NCBI GenBank assembly: GCA_902793695.1
Contig: CADBEI010000006.1
Span: 1 to 38,935, forward strand
Source of the DNA: an uncultured Pseudomonadota bacterium
GTDB taxonomy: Bacteria > Pseudomonadota > Alphaproteobacteria > RF32 > CAG-239
Reading direction: 5' to 3'
DNA length: 38,935 nucleotides
Positions 7,661 to 17,200 of this stretch are shown piece after piece; position 1 is the stretch's first letter; each line of letters opens with the position of its first letter. The notes beneath the pieces are model-generated. The model was not told the DNA's origin. It did not search any database and saw nothing but the letters and a program-made list of their open reading frames with translations. Both the position numbers and the translations under genes were made by a program.

Positions 7661-8269
7661 ATGAAAAGCGCAATTTCTTTTATTGTAATTTTTATGATTA
7701 CCGCATTTGTTGTCAATCCGGCATTATCCGATAATCTTTATAAAACCGAATATAAACCGCTGACACAATCCGAATGTATGGAACAAAAAGAGCAGTTGGG
7801 GCTGAAATTTTGCCCATATGACAATGACCATTTAGCCGGTGCAGTTGCCGCTTGCGGCGGTGTTGAAAATATGCTGACTATGAAAAATCTGTTGGCATTG
7901 GCTAAAGCACTTTATAAAAACATAATAGAGAAAAACGGTACTTCTTTGTATGGTCAGCGAGACGATAAACTGATGAAAGAACTCGGTATATGGGCAAACG
8001 ACAGTCATATTTTTTTCTGGAGCAACGAAGAAGCTGGAGATGGTGAGGGCGGTTATGTACGGATGTTTGCCTCCAGAGGTTCAATTCCGTATTATGCATC
8101 GCGTGACGGCAGCGGATATGTTTCTGATGCTTTAGGTAAAATAAATTATGGCAAAACAAAAAAAATTAAAACATTGAATCCCAAAGATGATTCCAATTTA
8201 GCAGGTTTGCCGAATAACGACGTTTTATTGACTATTTGTATAAAAAAGGAAGATGATGCACGAAATTAA
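7661..8269 (+). CDS. Hypothetical secreted protein, Cys-containing
   Basis: A 202-aa protein with a clear signal peptide ([18 protein letters not shown], cleavage probably after ALS) and AAGGAAA 7 nt before the start. I do not recognise the family. Four cysteines follow the signal, in SECMEQ, LKFCPYD, AACGG and LTICIK, which would suit two disulfides in the periplasm. The middle reads like a globular fold with aromatic-rich segments ([19 protein letters not shown]). A short Lys-rich stretch, [13 protein letters not shown], precedes the end. The last 14 nt overlap the start of the DUF2130 gene, so the two are probably translationally coupled. Confidence 0.7.
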   Translation: MKSAISFIVIFMITAFVVNPALSDNLYKTEYKPLTQSECMEQKEQLGLKFCPYDNDHLAGAVAACGGVENMLTMKNLLALAKALYKNIIEKNGTSLYGQRDDKLMKELGIWANDSHIFFWSNEEAGDGEGGYVRMFASRGSIPYYASRDGSGYVSDALGKINYGKTKKIKTLNPKDDSNLAGLPNNDVLLTICIKKEDDARN

Positions 8270-9560
8270 ATGTCCGAAATGCGGCGAAGTTTTTCAGGTG
8301 GATGAGTCGGGTTATGCCGCGATTTTAACACAGGTTCGCGATACCGAGTTTCATAAGGAACTGCACGAGCGGGCGGCACAGCTGGCGCGTGAAAAAGACG
8401 ATGCGCTCAAAATGGCGGCAACCAAAGCCGAGATGGAAAAAGCCCAATCTTTAGCCGAATTGCAACAGGAAAATATCAGTCTTAAAAATCAGTTGCAATC
8501 TTTGGGTAAAGATAAAGACTTGGAAAAAGCCCAATCGGCGGCACAATATATTCAACAAATAGAACAGCTTAAAGCGCAAATTTCAGCCAGTGACAAAGAT
8601 AAACAAATTGCCGTGATTGCCGCAATTGATGCCCAAAAAGAAGCGTTGACGCAAAAAGAGCAGGCGATTATGCAGTTGCAAAATCAGCTCAAAGAAGCGG
8701 AAAAAGACAACTTAATTAAAGAACAAAACTTAAAAGAAAACTTTAATGCCCAACTCAAGGCTAAAGATGCGGCAATTGAGTTCTATAAGGATTTGAAAAC
8801 CAGAATGTCTACCAAAATGGTGGGCGAAACTTTGGAACAACATTGTGAAACAGAGTTTAATCGCTTGCGGATGACGGCTTTTCCAAACGCTTATTTCGAA
8901 AAAGACAATGATGCCAAAACCGGAAGTAAGGGCGATTATATCTTTCGCGATAAAACCGATGACGGAGTGGAGTTTCTATCCATAATGTTCGAAATGAAAA
9001 ACGAAATGGATACTACCGCCACCAAGCATAAAAACGAGGATTTTTTCAAAGAACTGGATAAAGATCGCACCGAAAAAGGGTGTGAATATGCGGTTTTGGT
9101 ATCGCTTTTGGAAAGTGACAGCGAGCTGTATAACGCCGGAATTGTCGATGTTTCATATCGCTATCCGAAGATGTATGTCATTCGTCCACAGTTCTTTATT
9201 CCGTTGATAACATTGTTGCGCAATGCATCTCTTAATTCGGCACAATATCGCCGTCAGGTGGCCGAATATCGCAATCAGAACATTGATATTACCAATTTTG
9301 AAGAAAAGCTCAACGATTTTCGCGACAAATTTGACCGCAATTATCAGTTGGCCAGTGAAAAGTTTAAAACGGCAATTAAGGAAATTGATAATACCATAGC
9401 TCACTTGCAAAAAACTCGTGATGCTCTGCTGTCATCTGATAATAACTTGCGTCTGGCCAATATAAAGGCTCAAGATTTAACCGTAAAACGCCTGACACGC
9501 AACAATCCGACTATGAAGCAGAAATTTGCAGATTTGGAAAAAGATAAAAACGAGTGGTAA
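8256..9560 (+). CDS. DUF2130 family protein (zinc finger, coiled coil, nuclease-like core)
   Basis: A 434-aa cytoplasmic protein of the DUF2130 family. It opens with CPKCGEVF (C6, C9), a single zinc-finger-like CxxC. A long Gln/Lys/Glu-rich coiled coil follows over about residues 35-185. The conserved C-terminal core has [29 protein letters not shown] and SIMFEMKNE. The spacing of Asp in GDYIF and of E-x-K in FEMKNE resembles a PD-(D/E)XK nuclease core; that reading is my inference. A second coiled coil is likely near the C-terminus. The ATG at 8256 is better spaced from AAGGA than the one at 8253. A terminator palindrome follows. Function is not established; a DNA-related role is plausible. 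Confidence 0.85.
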   Translation: MHEIKCPKCGEVFQVDESGYAAILTQVRDTEFHKELHERAAQLAREKDDALKMAATKAEMEKAQSLAELQQENISLKNQLQSLGKDKDLEKAQSAAQYIQQIEQLKAQISASDKDKQIAVIAAIDAQKEALTQKEQAIMQLQNQLKEAEKDNLIKEQNLKENFNAQLKAKDAAIEFYKDLKTRMSTKMVGETLEQHCETEFNRLRMTAFPNAYFEKDNDAKTGSKGDYIFRDKTDDGVEFLSIMFEMKNEMDTTATKHKNEDFFKELDKDRTEKGCEYAVLVSLLESDSELYNAGIVDVSYRYPKMYVIRPQFFIPLITLLRNASLNSAQYRRQVAEYRNQNIDITNFEEKLNDFRDKFDRNYQLASEKFKTAIKEIDNTIAHLQKTRDALLSSDNNLRLANIKAQDLTVKRLTRNNPTMKQKFADLEKDKNEW

Positions 9561-9604
9561 TCGAAAAAATATGAAAGAAAATATTGTTTAGCATTCCCCC
9601 CCAA

Positions 9605-9632
9605 AAAAAAAGAGGCTGCAGCCTCTTTTTTT
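9605..9632. terminator. Bidirectional terminator between convergent genes
   Basis: A perfect 28-bp palindrome made of A-tract, GAGGCTG, CAGCCTC and T-tract, centred at 9618/9619. It serves both the DUF2130 gene and the M20 peptidase gene, and touches the stop codon of the latter. Confidence 0.85.
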
Positions 9633-10734
9633 ATTTTTTTGCCAGATATTCTAAAAATTTAATCTGAATATCGGCAATTTGTTTTACGCTTTCTATCTCC
9701 ACATATTCGCCGGAAGCGTGCATGCCGTCGCCGGTTCCGGAGTGCATAATCACAGTCGAACCCTTAACCGCAAAAGCCCGTGAATCGGTGGCACCGCCGA
9801 TGTGTTCAAACTCAATCTGCCGCCCCATAATATTCTCGGCAAAGCGTTTATAATTCAAAATATCCTGATTATTTTCATCCATAACCACCGGCGTACTTGA
9901 AGAAACAATTTTATATTCTACACCTTTTACCATACATTTTTGCAAATTCCGCTCCAGATTTTCCACGCTTGAATTTTCGGTCAGGCGAAAATCAAGTAAC
10001 GCCTCGGCATAATTGGATATAATATTGGAAACTTGTCCGCCCTCAATTTTTGCAAAATGTACCGTATCAAACCACTTATCGACCGGTTGTGGCAAATCTG
10101 CGGCATAATAAGGATAAATTTTGCGAATATTTTGCCACGTTTGCAACAATAGCTCATTTGCATCAATACCGTCCCACGGGGTAGAACCGTGTGCTTCTTT
10201 ACCGTGGGCGATGATTTTTACAAACACCGGATTTTTGCACTTGCTGACGATTTTGGTTATGTCGCCCCCGACATCATTATCCAGCACGATTTTGGTATTG
10301 ATTTGAGGGTAGGCTTCCATAAAAGATTCGGTGGATTTACTGCCTTTTTCCTCATCGGTAGAAAGAATAACCCCGAACTTAATCGGCAAATTATGTTGCG
10401 CCACATATTCCATGGAGTTCATTGCCACTGCGGCAAACGACTTCATATCCAGAGTACCGCGACCGTACATCTTACCGTCTTTGATTATCGGCTCAAACAT
10501 ATCATCTGCCGCCGGCACTACATCAATATGCCCCAAAACAATAACATCAAAATCAAGTGTATCACAGTTGCGCAGAAAAATAACGGGCGAGGCGGTTGTT
10601 TGAAAAATTTCTACTCTCACATCCGTATGGTTAAACTTTTGTTTAATATATTCCGCCGCTTTGGTAATCTCTGTAGCATTACCGGTTTCGGTGCGGAAAC
10701 GAATTAAATCAACGGTTGTTTGTAATAAATCCAT
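9631..10734 (-). CDS. M20 family metallopeptidase (ArgE/DapE/carboxypeptidase-like)
   Basis: A 367-aa zinc-dependent amidohydrolase of the M20 family. Metal and catalytic residues are visible: H69 and D71 in LGHIDVVPA, bridging D96 in YGRGTLDMK, and E128/E129 in LSTDEEKGS. The last metal His lies in DGMHASGEYVEIES near residue 345. The dimerisation domain lies between about residues 175 and 285. Members include acetylornithine deacetylase, succinyl-diaminopimelate desuccinylase and Xaa-His or Gly-X carboxypeptidases; the sequence alone does not pick the substrate. There is no signal peptide. AAGGA lies 8 nt before the start. It diverges from the SH3 gene. Confidence 0.88.
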   Translation of the reverse strand: MDLLQTTVDLIRFRTETGNATEITKAAEYIKQKFNHTDVRVEIFQTTASPVIFLRNCDTLDFDVIVLGHIDVVPAADDMFEPIIKDGKMYGRGTLDMKSFAAVAMNSMEYVAQHNLPIKFGVILSTDEEKGSKSTESFMEAYPQINTKIVLDNDVGGDITKIVSKCKNPVFVKIIAHGKEAHGSTPWDGIDANELLLQTWQNIRKIYPYYAADLPQPVDKWFDTVHFAKIEGGQVSNIISNYAEALLDFRLTENSSVENLERNLQKCMVKGVEYKIVSSSTPVVMDENNQDILNYKRFAENIMGRQIEFEHIGGATDSRAFAVKGSTVIMHSGTGDGMHASGEYVEIESVKQIADIQIKFLEYLAKK

Positions 10735-10823
10735 TTTTTTCTATCCTTATTTAATAATTTTTACTATTTTTTTATATCTATACGGCATAATACTTTAAAA
10801 TAAGTAAAAAAGGATTTTTTATC

Positions 10824-11333
10824 ATGAAGTCATTATTTATCACATTAATAGCCTTAGGCTTAACTTGGAGTTCGGTCGCTCAAGCCGAAGTTGAAGTTGA
10901 AGAAAGCGAAACCGGCTTAACTATTCCGCGGATGGTTTCTTTGCGCTCCAGCCGTATTAACGCACGTTCCGGTCCGGGAAGTCGTTATCCGATAGAATGG
11001 GTGTATCAACAAAAAGGTGCGCCGGTGGAAATTATTGCCGAGTTTGAACTTTGGCGCCAAATTAAGGATTGGGAAGGTTCGGAAACTTGGGTGCATAAGG
11101 CCATGCTCTCCGGCAGACGCTTTGTAAAGGTTATTAATCCGGGAGAAAATAATATTTACGCCAAACCTGAAATTGATTCTCGAGTGGTGGCGCACGTTGA
11201 AGACGGTGTGGTCGGTGAAGTGGATAAATGTCCGGCCGAGAGTGATATGTGCCTGATTAAGTTTGACAGCGTGCAAGGTTGGATGCCGCGCGATGTATTG
11301 TTTGGTATTTATGACGACGAGGTAATTAAATAA
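10824..11333 (+). CDS. Exported SH3_4-type bacterial SH3 protein
   Basis: A 169-aa exported protein. The signal peptide is residues 1-21 (MKSLFITLIALGLTWSSVAQA). An alphaproteobacterial SH3 module (SH3_4) follows: SSRINARSGPGSRYPIEWVY, GAPVEIIAEFELWRQIKD and WVHKAMLSGRR are hallmark segments, and a second SH3-like repeat starts near NIYAKPEIDSRVVAHV. Such domains probably bind cell-wall or peptide ligands; the partner is unknown. AAAGGAT lies upstream of the ATG. xerC starts 3 nt after its stop, so the pair is likely one transcript, although the functions are not obviously linked. Confidence 0.85.
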   Translation: MKSLFITLIALGLTWSSVAQAEVEVEESETGLTIPRMVSLRSSRINARSGPGSRYPIEWVYQQKGAPVEIIAEFELWRQIKDWEGSETWVHKAMLSGRRFVKVINPGENNIYAKPEIDSRVVAHVEDGVVGEVDKCPAESDMCLIKFDSVQGWMPRDVLFGIYDDEVIK

Positions 11334-11336
11334 ACC

Positions 11337-12278
11337 TTGAAAGAAGAAATCAAATTCAATGCCGATGAACAGCTGCGCTCAATTATAGAACGTTGGCAAA
11401 GTTGGTTGTTGAATGAACGTCTTTTTTCCGAGCATACGCTTGACGGTTATTCACGTGATTTAGCAATTTTTATGCAAAAAATAAGTCCGGATAAACCTTT
11501 ATCTTTAGCTGATTTAGCTGAACTTGAGGTGAGGGACTTTCGGCGTTTTTTGAGCGAGCGTTCGGCGCAATACATCAATAAATCTTCAATCGGTCGCGAG
11601 TTATCCGCAATCAAAAATTTTTATAAATGGCTTAATGTTAATGAAATTGCCGAGAATCCGGCAATAAGTGTTATTTCTACCCCGCGTAAATCCAAAATTT
11701 TACCCAAAGCCATTGATGTCGATGATGCGTTTAATCTGCTGGATGAAGCTTTCGGGGTGGCGACAGACGCGTGGCAGGGACTTCGGGATAAGGCAATTTT
11801 TACTTTGCTTTACGGCTGCGGGTTGCGTATCTCCGAAGCCCTGTCGTTAAATGTCGGCGATATTTCGGCCGAGAGCGAGTTCCTTCGCATAAAAGGTAAG
11901 GGGAATAAAGAACGAATTGTGCCCCTTCTGCCGATAATCTGGCAAAATATCGAAGCTTACCTTGCTAAAAGCCCGTATGCGACCAACGCAGGAGAACCGT
12001 TGTTCTTGGGGGCTCGAGGTGAGCGATTAAGTCCGCGTATTATTCAGCGCCAAATGCAAAAGTTACGCGCCAGATTGGGACTTGCCGATACGGTAACGCC
12101 GCATGCGTTGCGCCATTCTTTTGCTACTCAGCTGCTACAACAGGGAGTTGACTTGCGCTCTATTCAAGAATTATTGGGCCATTCATCCCTAATCACAACC
12201 CAGCGCTATACCGATGTTCAAACTCAAACCCTGATGCGAGAATACCATAAAGCGCATCCGCTTGAAAAACAGAAATAA
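11337..12278 (+). CDS. xerC: Tyrosine recombinase XerC
   Basis: A 313-aa site-specific recombinase that, with XerD, resolves chromosome dimers at dif during division. The N-terminal SAM-like domain (LFSEHTLDGYSRDLAIFM) is followed by the catalytic domain. Catalytic residues are R164 in CGLRISEAL, Lys in KGKGNKERIVPL, H-x-x-R in PHALRHSFAT, His in LLGHSSLITTQ and nucleophile Y291 in QRYTDVQ. No ATG exists near the expected start; the TTG at 11337 gives 14 residues before the first conserved helix, and GAGG lies about 14 nt upstream, which is long. The XerC rather than XerD label is by overall resemblance. A terminator follows. Confidence 0.87.
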   Translation: MKEEIKFNADEQLRSIIERWQSWLLNERLFSEHTLDGYSRDLAIFMQKISPDKPLSLADLAELEVRDFRRFLSERSAQYINKSSIGRELSAIKNFYKWLNVNEIAENPAISVISTPRKSKILPKAIDVDDAFNLLDEAFGVATDAWQGLRDKAIFTLLYGCGLRISEALSLNVGDISAESEFLRIKGKGNKERIVPLLPIIWQNIEAYLAKSPYATNAGEPLFLGARGERLSPRIIQRQMQKLRARLGLADTVTPHALRHSFATQLLQQGVDLRSIQELLGHSSLITTQRYTDVQTQTLMREYHKAHPLEKQK

Positions 12279-12313
12279 AAAAAGAGGTCTGCTTTTGCCG
12301 CGACCTCTCTTTC
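12276..12313. terminator. Bidirectional terminator between xerC and rpmG
   Basis: AGAGGTC (12283-12289) pairs with GACCTCT (12302-12308). On the minus strand it is followed by a run of seven or more T, making a canonical terminator for rpmG; it also closes xerC on +. Confidence 0.75.
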
Positions 12314-12331
12314 AAAAAACTCAACAGAAAA

Positions 12332-12499
12332 TTACTTTAATTTCTTTTCAACGAATTCTTCGTGCTTACGAGATTTTTTATCAAACTTTTTAACCGTAAG
12401 CTTTTCCGGATGCGTTCTCGGATTTTTTTCTGCCAAATAGAAAGAGCCTGTACCGGCCGTGCTTTCCAACTTAATTTTAATTTTTACTGCTTTTGCCAT
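12332..12499 (-). CDS. rpmG: 50S ribosomal protein L33
   Basis: A 55-aa basic ribosomal protein located near the ribosomal E site. The sequence [20 protein letters not shown], followed by a Tyr/Lys-rich middle ([14 protein letters not shown]) and [19 protein letters not shown], is standard L33. It lacks the two CxxC pairs of the zinc-binding form. The start at 12499 gives the usual MAK opening; a longer upstream frame adds only six Lys/Arg-rich residues. It is a monocistronic gene with its own terminator at 12276-12313. Confidence 0.95.
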   Translation of the reverse strand: MAKAVKIKIKLESTAGTGSFYLAEKNPRTHPEKLTVKKFDKKSRKHEEFVEKKLK

Positions 12500-12603
12500 T
12501 TTCTTTACTCTTTTCAAAGGTTACAAATTAAAACATTTAGGCGCATTATACATATTTGACAGCGCTTGTCAATAGTTTTTTTGCAAGAATTGCAATATTA
12601 TAT

Positions 12604-12650
12604 ATAAAATGACGAGTAAGCCCTTAAAAGCATTAAACTCGTCATTTTAT
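12604..12650 (-). terminator. rpoD terminator
   Basis: A perfect 14-bp inverted repeat (12604-12617 with 12637-12650) of the form ATAAAATGACGAGT, with a 19-nt loop. It lies 14 nt past the rpoD stop on the minus strand, and the stem ends in a T-rich arm. Confidence 0.75.
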
Positions 12651-12663
12651 ACAAGAATTATTT

Positions 12664-14754
12664 TTACGAATGATCCAAGAACGAGCGCAGACGCTTCGAG
12701 CGGCTCGGATGTTTCAGTTTGCGCAACGCTTTTGCCTCAATCTGACGAATACGCTCACGCGTTACGTTAAACTGCTTACCTACTTCTTCCAAAGTATGGT
12801 CAGTGTTCATCCCGATACCGAAACGCATACGCAATACACGTTCTTCACGCGGTGTCAGCGAGGATAAAATCTTGGTGCAAGTTTCCTTTAAATTGCTGTG
12901 AATAGCCATATCCAAAGGCTGCATTGCGCTTTCGTCGGCAATAAAATCGCCCAACGACGAATCTTCTTCATCTCCGACCGGTGCCTCTAAACTCACCGGC
13001 TCTTTGGCAATTTTCATAACTTTGCGGATTTTATCAAGTGGCATGGACAGACGTTTTGCCAATTCCTCTGGCACAGGTTCTCTGCCCATTTCCGCCAACA
13101 TTTGACGCGAAGTACGTACCAATTTATTGATAGTTTCTATCATATGTACAGGAATACGAATGGTACGCGCCTGATCGGCAATCGAGCGTGTAATTGCCTG
13201 ACGTATCCACCACGTAGCATACGTCGAGAACTTATAACCGCGGCGATATTCAAATTTATCAACCGCTTTCATCAAACCGATATTACCTTCCTGAATCAAA
13301 TCCAAAAATTGCATACCGCGGTTGGTGTATTTCTTGGCAATTGAAATAACCAAACGCAGGTTGGCCTCAATCATTTCTTTTTTGGCGCGTTCTGCTTCGC
13401 GTTCGCCTTTCTTTATAGTTTCCACCATATGGCGATATTCACTGATAGGCAAATCACATTCTTTTGCCATTTGGGCAACATTTTGGCGGATTTCTACAAT
13501 CTCATCGCCATATCTTTCTAAAAACAATTTCCAATGCTTGTCTTTTTCTTGCGCAATTTTATTAATCCAATTCGGATCAAGCTCCGATTTTTGATAAGAT
13601 TTAAGAAAATCTTCGCGTTTAATCTTGCAGGCAGTGGCATAACGCAAAAGTTTACCCTCTTGTGTCAACAGGCGATTATTCAAATCATTAAGTTGCTCCA
13701 CCAGCTGTTCCACTCGTGAACTGTTAAGATGGATTGAACTCATCAATTCCACCAATTCTTTTTTCAGCTTAATATATTTTTTCTCGGTGGAGGCAATAAT
13801 CTTGCGTCCCGATAATATGGCGGCCATACGCTGATTTTGCACCTTGCGCAGGTTGTCATACTGACCGGCGATTTTACCTAAAGTTTCCAACACCGGCTGC
13901 AACAGCATATTTTCCATGGCAGAAACGGAAGTTGCACTGTGACCTATACCTTCCGCGTCGTCATCATCTTCACTTTCGACCGTATCTTCTTCCATTTGTT
14001 CAATGCCGTCATCATCGTTTTCTTCGATATCGTCGTTAACTTCGCCGTCAAGGTCGATATCTTCATCCAAATCGTCGTCGATTTCATCCAAATTTGTTTC
14101 ATCAAGTTCTTTGGTTACCTTTTCCAGATCGTCAACAACTTGAGTTTCGACGGTATCATCATACACCATGGCTTCGGAATCGTCGCCGTACATCATTTCC
14201 AAATCAACCACATCGCGCAGCTGTAATTCGCCGCTTTCCAGCTGATCACGCCATTCGGAAATCGCTTTCAAAGTCATCGGACTTTCGCATAAACCGCTTA
14301 TCATAACGGTTTTGCCGGCTTCGATTCGTTTTGATATCGCTATCTCGCCTTCACGCGACAACAGTTCTACTAAACCCATTTCTTTAAGATACATTCTTAC
14401 CGGATCGTCGGAATGACCGATATCCTTGATATCAATATTGCCGACGTTTTCAATATCTTCGCTTTCATCGTTACCGTACTGATATTCTTCCGAACTTTTT
14501 TCGTTTTCTTCCTCATCCAGTTCAGAATCCGAAGTAATAGTAATACCCATCTCGGATATATCAGACATTATATCTTCCAATTTTTCGGAAGACAATTTTT
14601 CCGGCGGAAGAGCCCGATTAAGTTCCTCCATAGTTATGTATCCGAGTTTTTTGCCTTTGGCAATTAAGTTTCTGACAGCGCTTTCCGACGCTGAAACAAC
14701 GGCCTCATCACCATTTTCCGCTTCATATAAATCCTGATTGTTTTTCTCAGCCAT
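12664..14754 (-). CDS. rpoD: Primary sigma factor RpoD (sigma-70)
   Basis: A 696-aa housekeeping sigma factor. Region 1.1 is at about residues 25-75. Region 1.2 includes [22 protein letters not shown] very acidic non-conserved segment runs from about 205 to 275, rich in Asp and Glu. Region 2 shows [40 protein letters not shown] and [20 protein letters not shown], the core-binding and -10-recognition parts. Region 4.2 is [20 protein letters not shown], which reads the -35 element. This fits the TTGACA/TATAAT-like promoters seen in the window. AAGGAA lies 7 nt before the ATG. dnaG is 108 nt upstream, the classical dnaG-rpoD arrangement. Confidence 0.97.
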   Translation of the reverse strand: MAEKNNQDLYEAENGDEAVVSASESAVRNLIAKGKKLGYITMEELNRALPPEKLSSEKLEDIMSDISEMGITITSDSELDEEENEKSSEEYQYGNDESEDIENVGNIDIKDIGHSDDPVRMYLKEMGLVELLSREGEIAISKRIEAGKTVMISGLCESPMTLKAISEWRDQLESGELQLRDVVDLEMMYGDDSEAMVYDDTVETQVVDDLEKVTKELDETNLDEIDDDLDEDIDLDGEVNDDIEENDDDGIEQMEEDTVESEDDDDAEGIGHSATSVSAMENMLLQPVLETLGKIAGQYDNLRKVQNQRMAAILSGRKIIASTEKKYIKLKKELVELMSSIHLNSSRVEQLVEQLNDLNNRLLTQEGKLLRYATACKIKREDFLKSYQKSELDPNWINKIAQEKDKHWKLFLERYGDEIVEIRQNVAQMAKECDLPISEYRHMVETIKKGEREAERAKKEMIEANLRLVISIAKKYTNRGMQFLDLIQEGNIGLMKAVDKFEYRRGYKFSTYATWWIRQAITRSIADQARTIRIPVHMIETINKLVRTSRQMLAEMGREPVPEELAKRLSMPLDKIRKVMKIAKEPVSLEAPVGDEEDSSLGDFIADESAMQPLDMAIHSNLKETCTKILSSLTPREERVLRMRFGIGMNTDHTLEEVGKQFNVTRERIRQIEAKALRKLKHPSRSKRLRSFLDHS

Positions 14755-14862
14755 GACGTTCCTTAAAAAATCGATTTTAATCTTTAAAAAGATTACATTT
14801 TGCTAGCACGGCATATATTTAGTGAATTTTTATTGAAATGTCAAGAACAGAACGCGAAAAAA

Positions 14863-16713
14863 TCAAATTAATTCGTCATCTGTTAAAAACTTGTTGCGTT
14901 CGATAATGAGTTGTTTGTATCTGTTATAAATTTCTTCGGCATTTTCCGGCTGACTTTTAAGTAATGCGGTACATTCTTTTAATTCTATATCAATTTGTTT
15001 TAATTGAATTTCTTTTAAACTGCTGTTAATCTCCGTTTTTAATTCGGGAAAAGTTATTTTTTGCATTTTATACATATCGAATTCCCAAAGGTCTTTAATC
15101 TTGTCGGCAAAATTTAACTGTAATTTTTCCGTGAGCAAATCCGAATCGATGTTTTTATCTTCCTGCACGATTTCGATAATCTCGTTCAGCATCTTGGTAA
15201 ACGGACTTTTACTCACATCAAATTCAGCTAAACGTTCGCCATAATCTTCCGCCAACTTCGGATATATCATCATCGCTGCCACAATTTTGCGTAAAAACAA
15301 ATCAGTCAGCGGTGTTTTTTTAACTAAATTATAACCTCGTTTATTTATTAATGTGTTTCTTGAGTTTGTTTTATGTAATTTATTGTTTTTAATGGTTTTA
15401 TCTATGTTTTTATTGTCGGTTGCGTTGTCGAATTCCGCACCGCGTCCGAAAGCATAATAAATTCGATTTTTCATCTCTCGTGTATAATAATTGCGGATTT
15501 GATTATCCTTTATTTTTGCTACTTCTTCAAAGATTTCTTTTTCTATCAGGGCTTTTTGTTCCGGCGTTTCGGTATCTTTGTTCATTTTGCACTTATGCCA
15601 GAGAATATCCACCAGCGGACGAGCTTTCACCAGATATTTTTCAAACGCTTCGGCTCCGAATTTATGTAACAACTCATCAGGATCTTTAGCTTCTTTCAGA
15701 AAAACATAATTCACCGAATATCCGGCCTTTAAATTAGGCAGTACCCGATCCACCGAACGAATCGCCGCACGTATTCCGGCGGCATCACCGTCAAAACACA
15801 GAGTAGGGATATTGCATACTTTCCATGCCTCAATAATTTGTTCTTCGGTCAGCGCCGTGCCGAGCGGAGCCACCGCATACCCGAAACCGTAGCTGTCAAG
15901 CGCAATAACATCCATATAGCCTTCGCAAATAATCAGACGTTTACTCGAATATGCCGATTCGCGCGCATTGTTCATATTATAAAGAATCCGCCGTTTGTTG
16001 AAAATCGGTGTTTCCGGCGAATTAAGATACTTCGGTTGACCGTCACCCAAAATTCTGCCACCGAAAGCAATAACGTTTTTCTGTTTATCCAGAATCGGAA
16101 TCATTACCCGATCAAAGAAAAAGTCATTCGGATGACGACTTTTATCCTCGGGAATACTGATTAAACCCAAATCGGCCATATCTTGTTCGGATATTCCCTT
16201 GGAGGCAAGATACGCTTTTAAGGCATTATTACTCGGAGCATATCCCAAACGAAACTTTTTAAGCGTTTCTTCGGATAAACCGCGCTTGTGTGTAAAATAA
16301 GTATATCCTTTGGAGCCAACCGGCATACGCAGATTCTTTTCAAAGAACTCCGCGGCCATATCCATAATTTCGTATAATGATTTGCGCCGCTGTGCTGCCT
16401 CTTGATTTTCACGCGAAAAGGCCGGAAGCTCCATACCGATACGGGCTGCCAGTTTTTTCACGGCATCAATAAAAGGCAAGCCTTCGTTATCCATTAAGAA
16501 CTTTACCGCATCACCGTGAGCTCCGCAACCGAAGCAATGATAGAAACCTTTACTTTCGTTAATGGTAAAAGAGGGCGTTTTTTCCTGATGAAAAGGACAT
16601 AATCCGGTATATTCCCGACCGCGCTTTTGCAATTTAACTTTTTCGCCGATAATTTCAGCAATGGAAATCCGGCTGCGCAGTTCATCCAGAAATTTTATAA
16701 AATCGTCATTCAT
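14863..16713 (-). CDS. dnaG: DNA primase
   Basis: A 616-aa primase that makes RNA primers for replication at the fork. The N-terminal CHC2 zinc finger has C39, H42, C60 and C63 (CPFHQEKTPSF, HCFGCGAHGD). The catalytic TOPRIM region shows RLIICEGYMDVIALDSYGFG and LCFDGDAAGIRAA. The C-terminal helicase-interacting part (about residues 445-616) is divergent, rich in Lys and Asn and Glu-rich near the end. The start at 16713 lies 17 nt after the YqeY stop with only a weak AGGAA about 15 nt upstream, so coupling to YqeY translation is possible. The run YqeY-dnaG-rpoD is the macromolecular synthesis operon without rpsU, common in alphaproteobacteria. Confidence 0.96.
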   Translation of the reverse strand: MNDDFIKFLDELRSRISIAEIIGEKVKLQKRGREYTGLCPFHQEKTPSFTINESKGFYHCFGCGAHGDAVKFLMDNEGLPFIDAVKKLAARIGMELPAFSRENQEAAQRRKSLYEIMDMAAEFFEKNLRMPVGSKGYTYFTHKRGLSEETLKKFRLGYAPSNNALKAYLASKGISEQDMADLGLISIPEDKSRHPNDFFFDRVMIPILDKQKNVIAFGGRILGDGQPKYLNSPETPIFNKRRILYNMNNARESAYSSKRLIICEGYMDVIALDSYGFGYAVAPLGTALTEEQIIEAWKVCNIPTLCFDGDAAGIRAAIRSVDRVLPNLKAGYSVNYVFLKEAKDPDELLHKFGAEAFEKYLVKARPLVDILWHKCKMNKDTETPEQKALIEKEIFEEVAKIKDNQIRNYYTREMKNRIYYAFGRGAEFDNATDNKNIDKTIKNNKLHKTNSRNTLINKRGYNLVKKTPLTDLFLRKIVAAMMIYPKLAEDYGERLAEFDVSKSPFTKMLNEIIEIVQEDKNIDSDLLTEKLQLNFADKIKDLWEFDMYKMQKITFPELKTEINSSLKEIQLKQIDIELKECTALLKSQPENAEEIYNRYKQLIIERNKFLTDDELI

Positions 16714-16730
16714 CAGATTAACGCCGGTTC

Positions 16731-17183
16731 CTACGACAGAAGCTGCTTTATAATACCGGAAACCGCTCCGAAATCCATTTGTCCGGCGAATTTATTTTTT
16801 AGTACGCCCATAACTTTACCCATATCCTTGATTGAAGAAGCACCGACTTCGGCAATAATTGCTTTGATTGCGGCTTCTGCTTCTTCTGCCGAGAGTTGTT
16901 TCGGTAAAAAGCGGGTAATCACATCAATTTCCGATTGCTCTTTTTCAGCCAAATCCGGACGATTGCCGTCCTGATAAATTTTAATTGATTCTTTGCGTTG
17001 TTTAATCATGGACTGCATCATGGCAAGCAACACGTCGTCCGAAGCTTTTTCCTGTCCTTTGCCGCGCGCTTCCACATCTTTTTCCTTTTGACCGGCAATA
17101 ATCAGCCTAACCGCGTTAACTGTCTGTGTATCACGATTTTTCATAGCTTCTTTTAAACTGTTTTGCAAATCTTCTCTTAACAT
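16731..17183 (-). CDS. GatB/YqeY domain-containing protein
   Basis: A 150-aa soluble helical protein of the YqeY family, resembling the C-terminal tRNA-binding domain of GatB. Landmarks are SLKEAMKNRDTQTVNAVRLI near the N-terminus, KQRKESIKIYQDGNRPDLAE in the middle, and VGASSIKDMGKVMGVLKNKF with QMDFGAVSGIIKQLL at the end. AAAGGA lies about 7 nt before the ATG. It sits just upstream of dnaG. A tRNA-related or editing role has been proposed for the family but is not firmly established. GatB itself is encoded elsewhere in this window at 24609-26069. Confidence 0.92.
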   Translation of the reverse strand: MLREDLQNSLKEAMKNRDTQTVNAVRLIIAGQKEKDVEARGKGQEKASDDVLLAMMQSMIKQRKESIKIYQDGNRPDLAEKEQSEIDVITRFLPKQLSAEEAEAAIKAIIAEVGASSIKDMGKVMGVLKNKFAGQMDFGAVSGIIKQLLS

Positions 17184-17200
17184 TTTTTATCCTTTCAATT

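Noticed and set aside
9605-9632. Palindrome as a protein-binding operator
   Set aside because: Its A/T flanks and its position between convergent gene ends fit a terminator better.
12664-17183. Missing rpsU upstream of dnaG as a novelty
   Set aside because: YqeY-dnaG-rpoD without rpsU is common in alphaproteobacteria.
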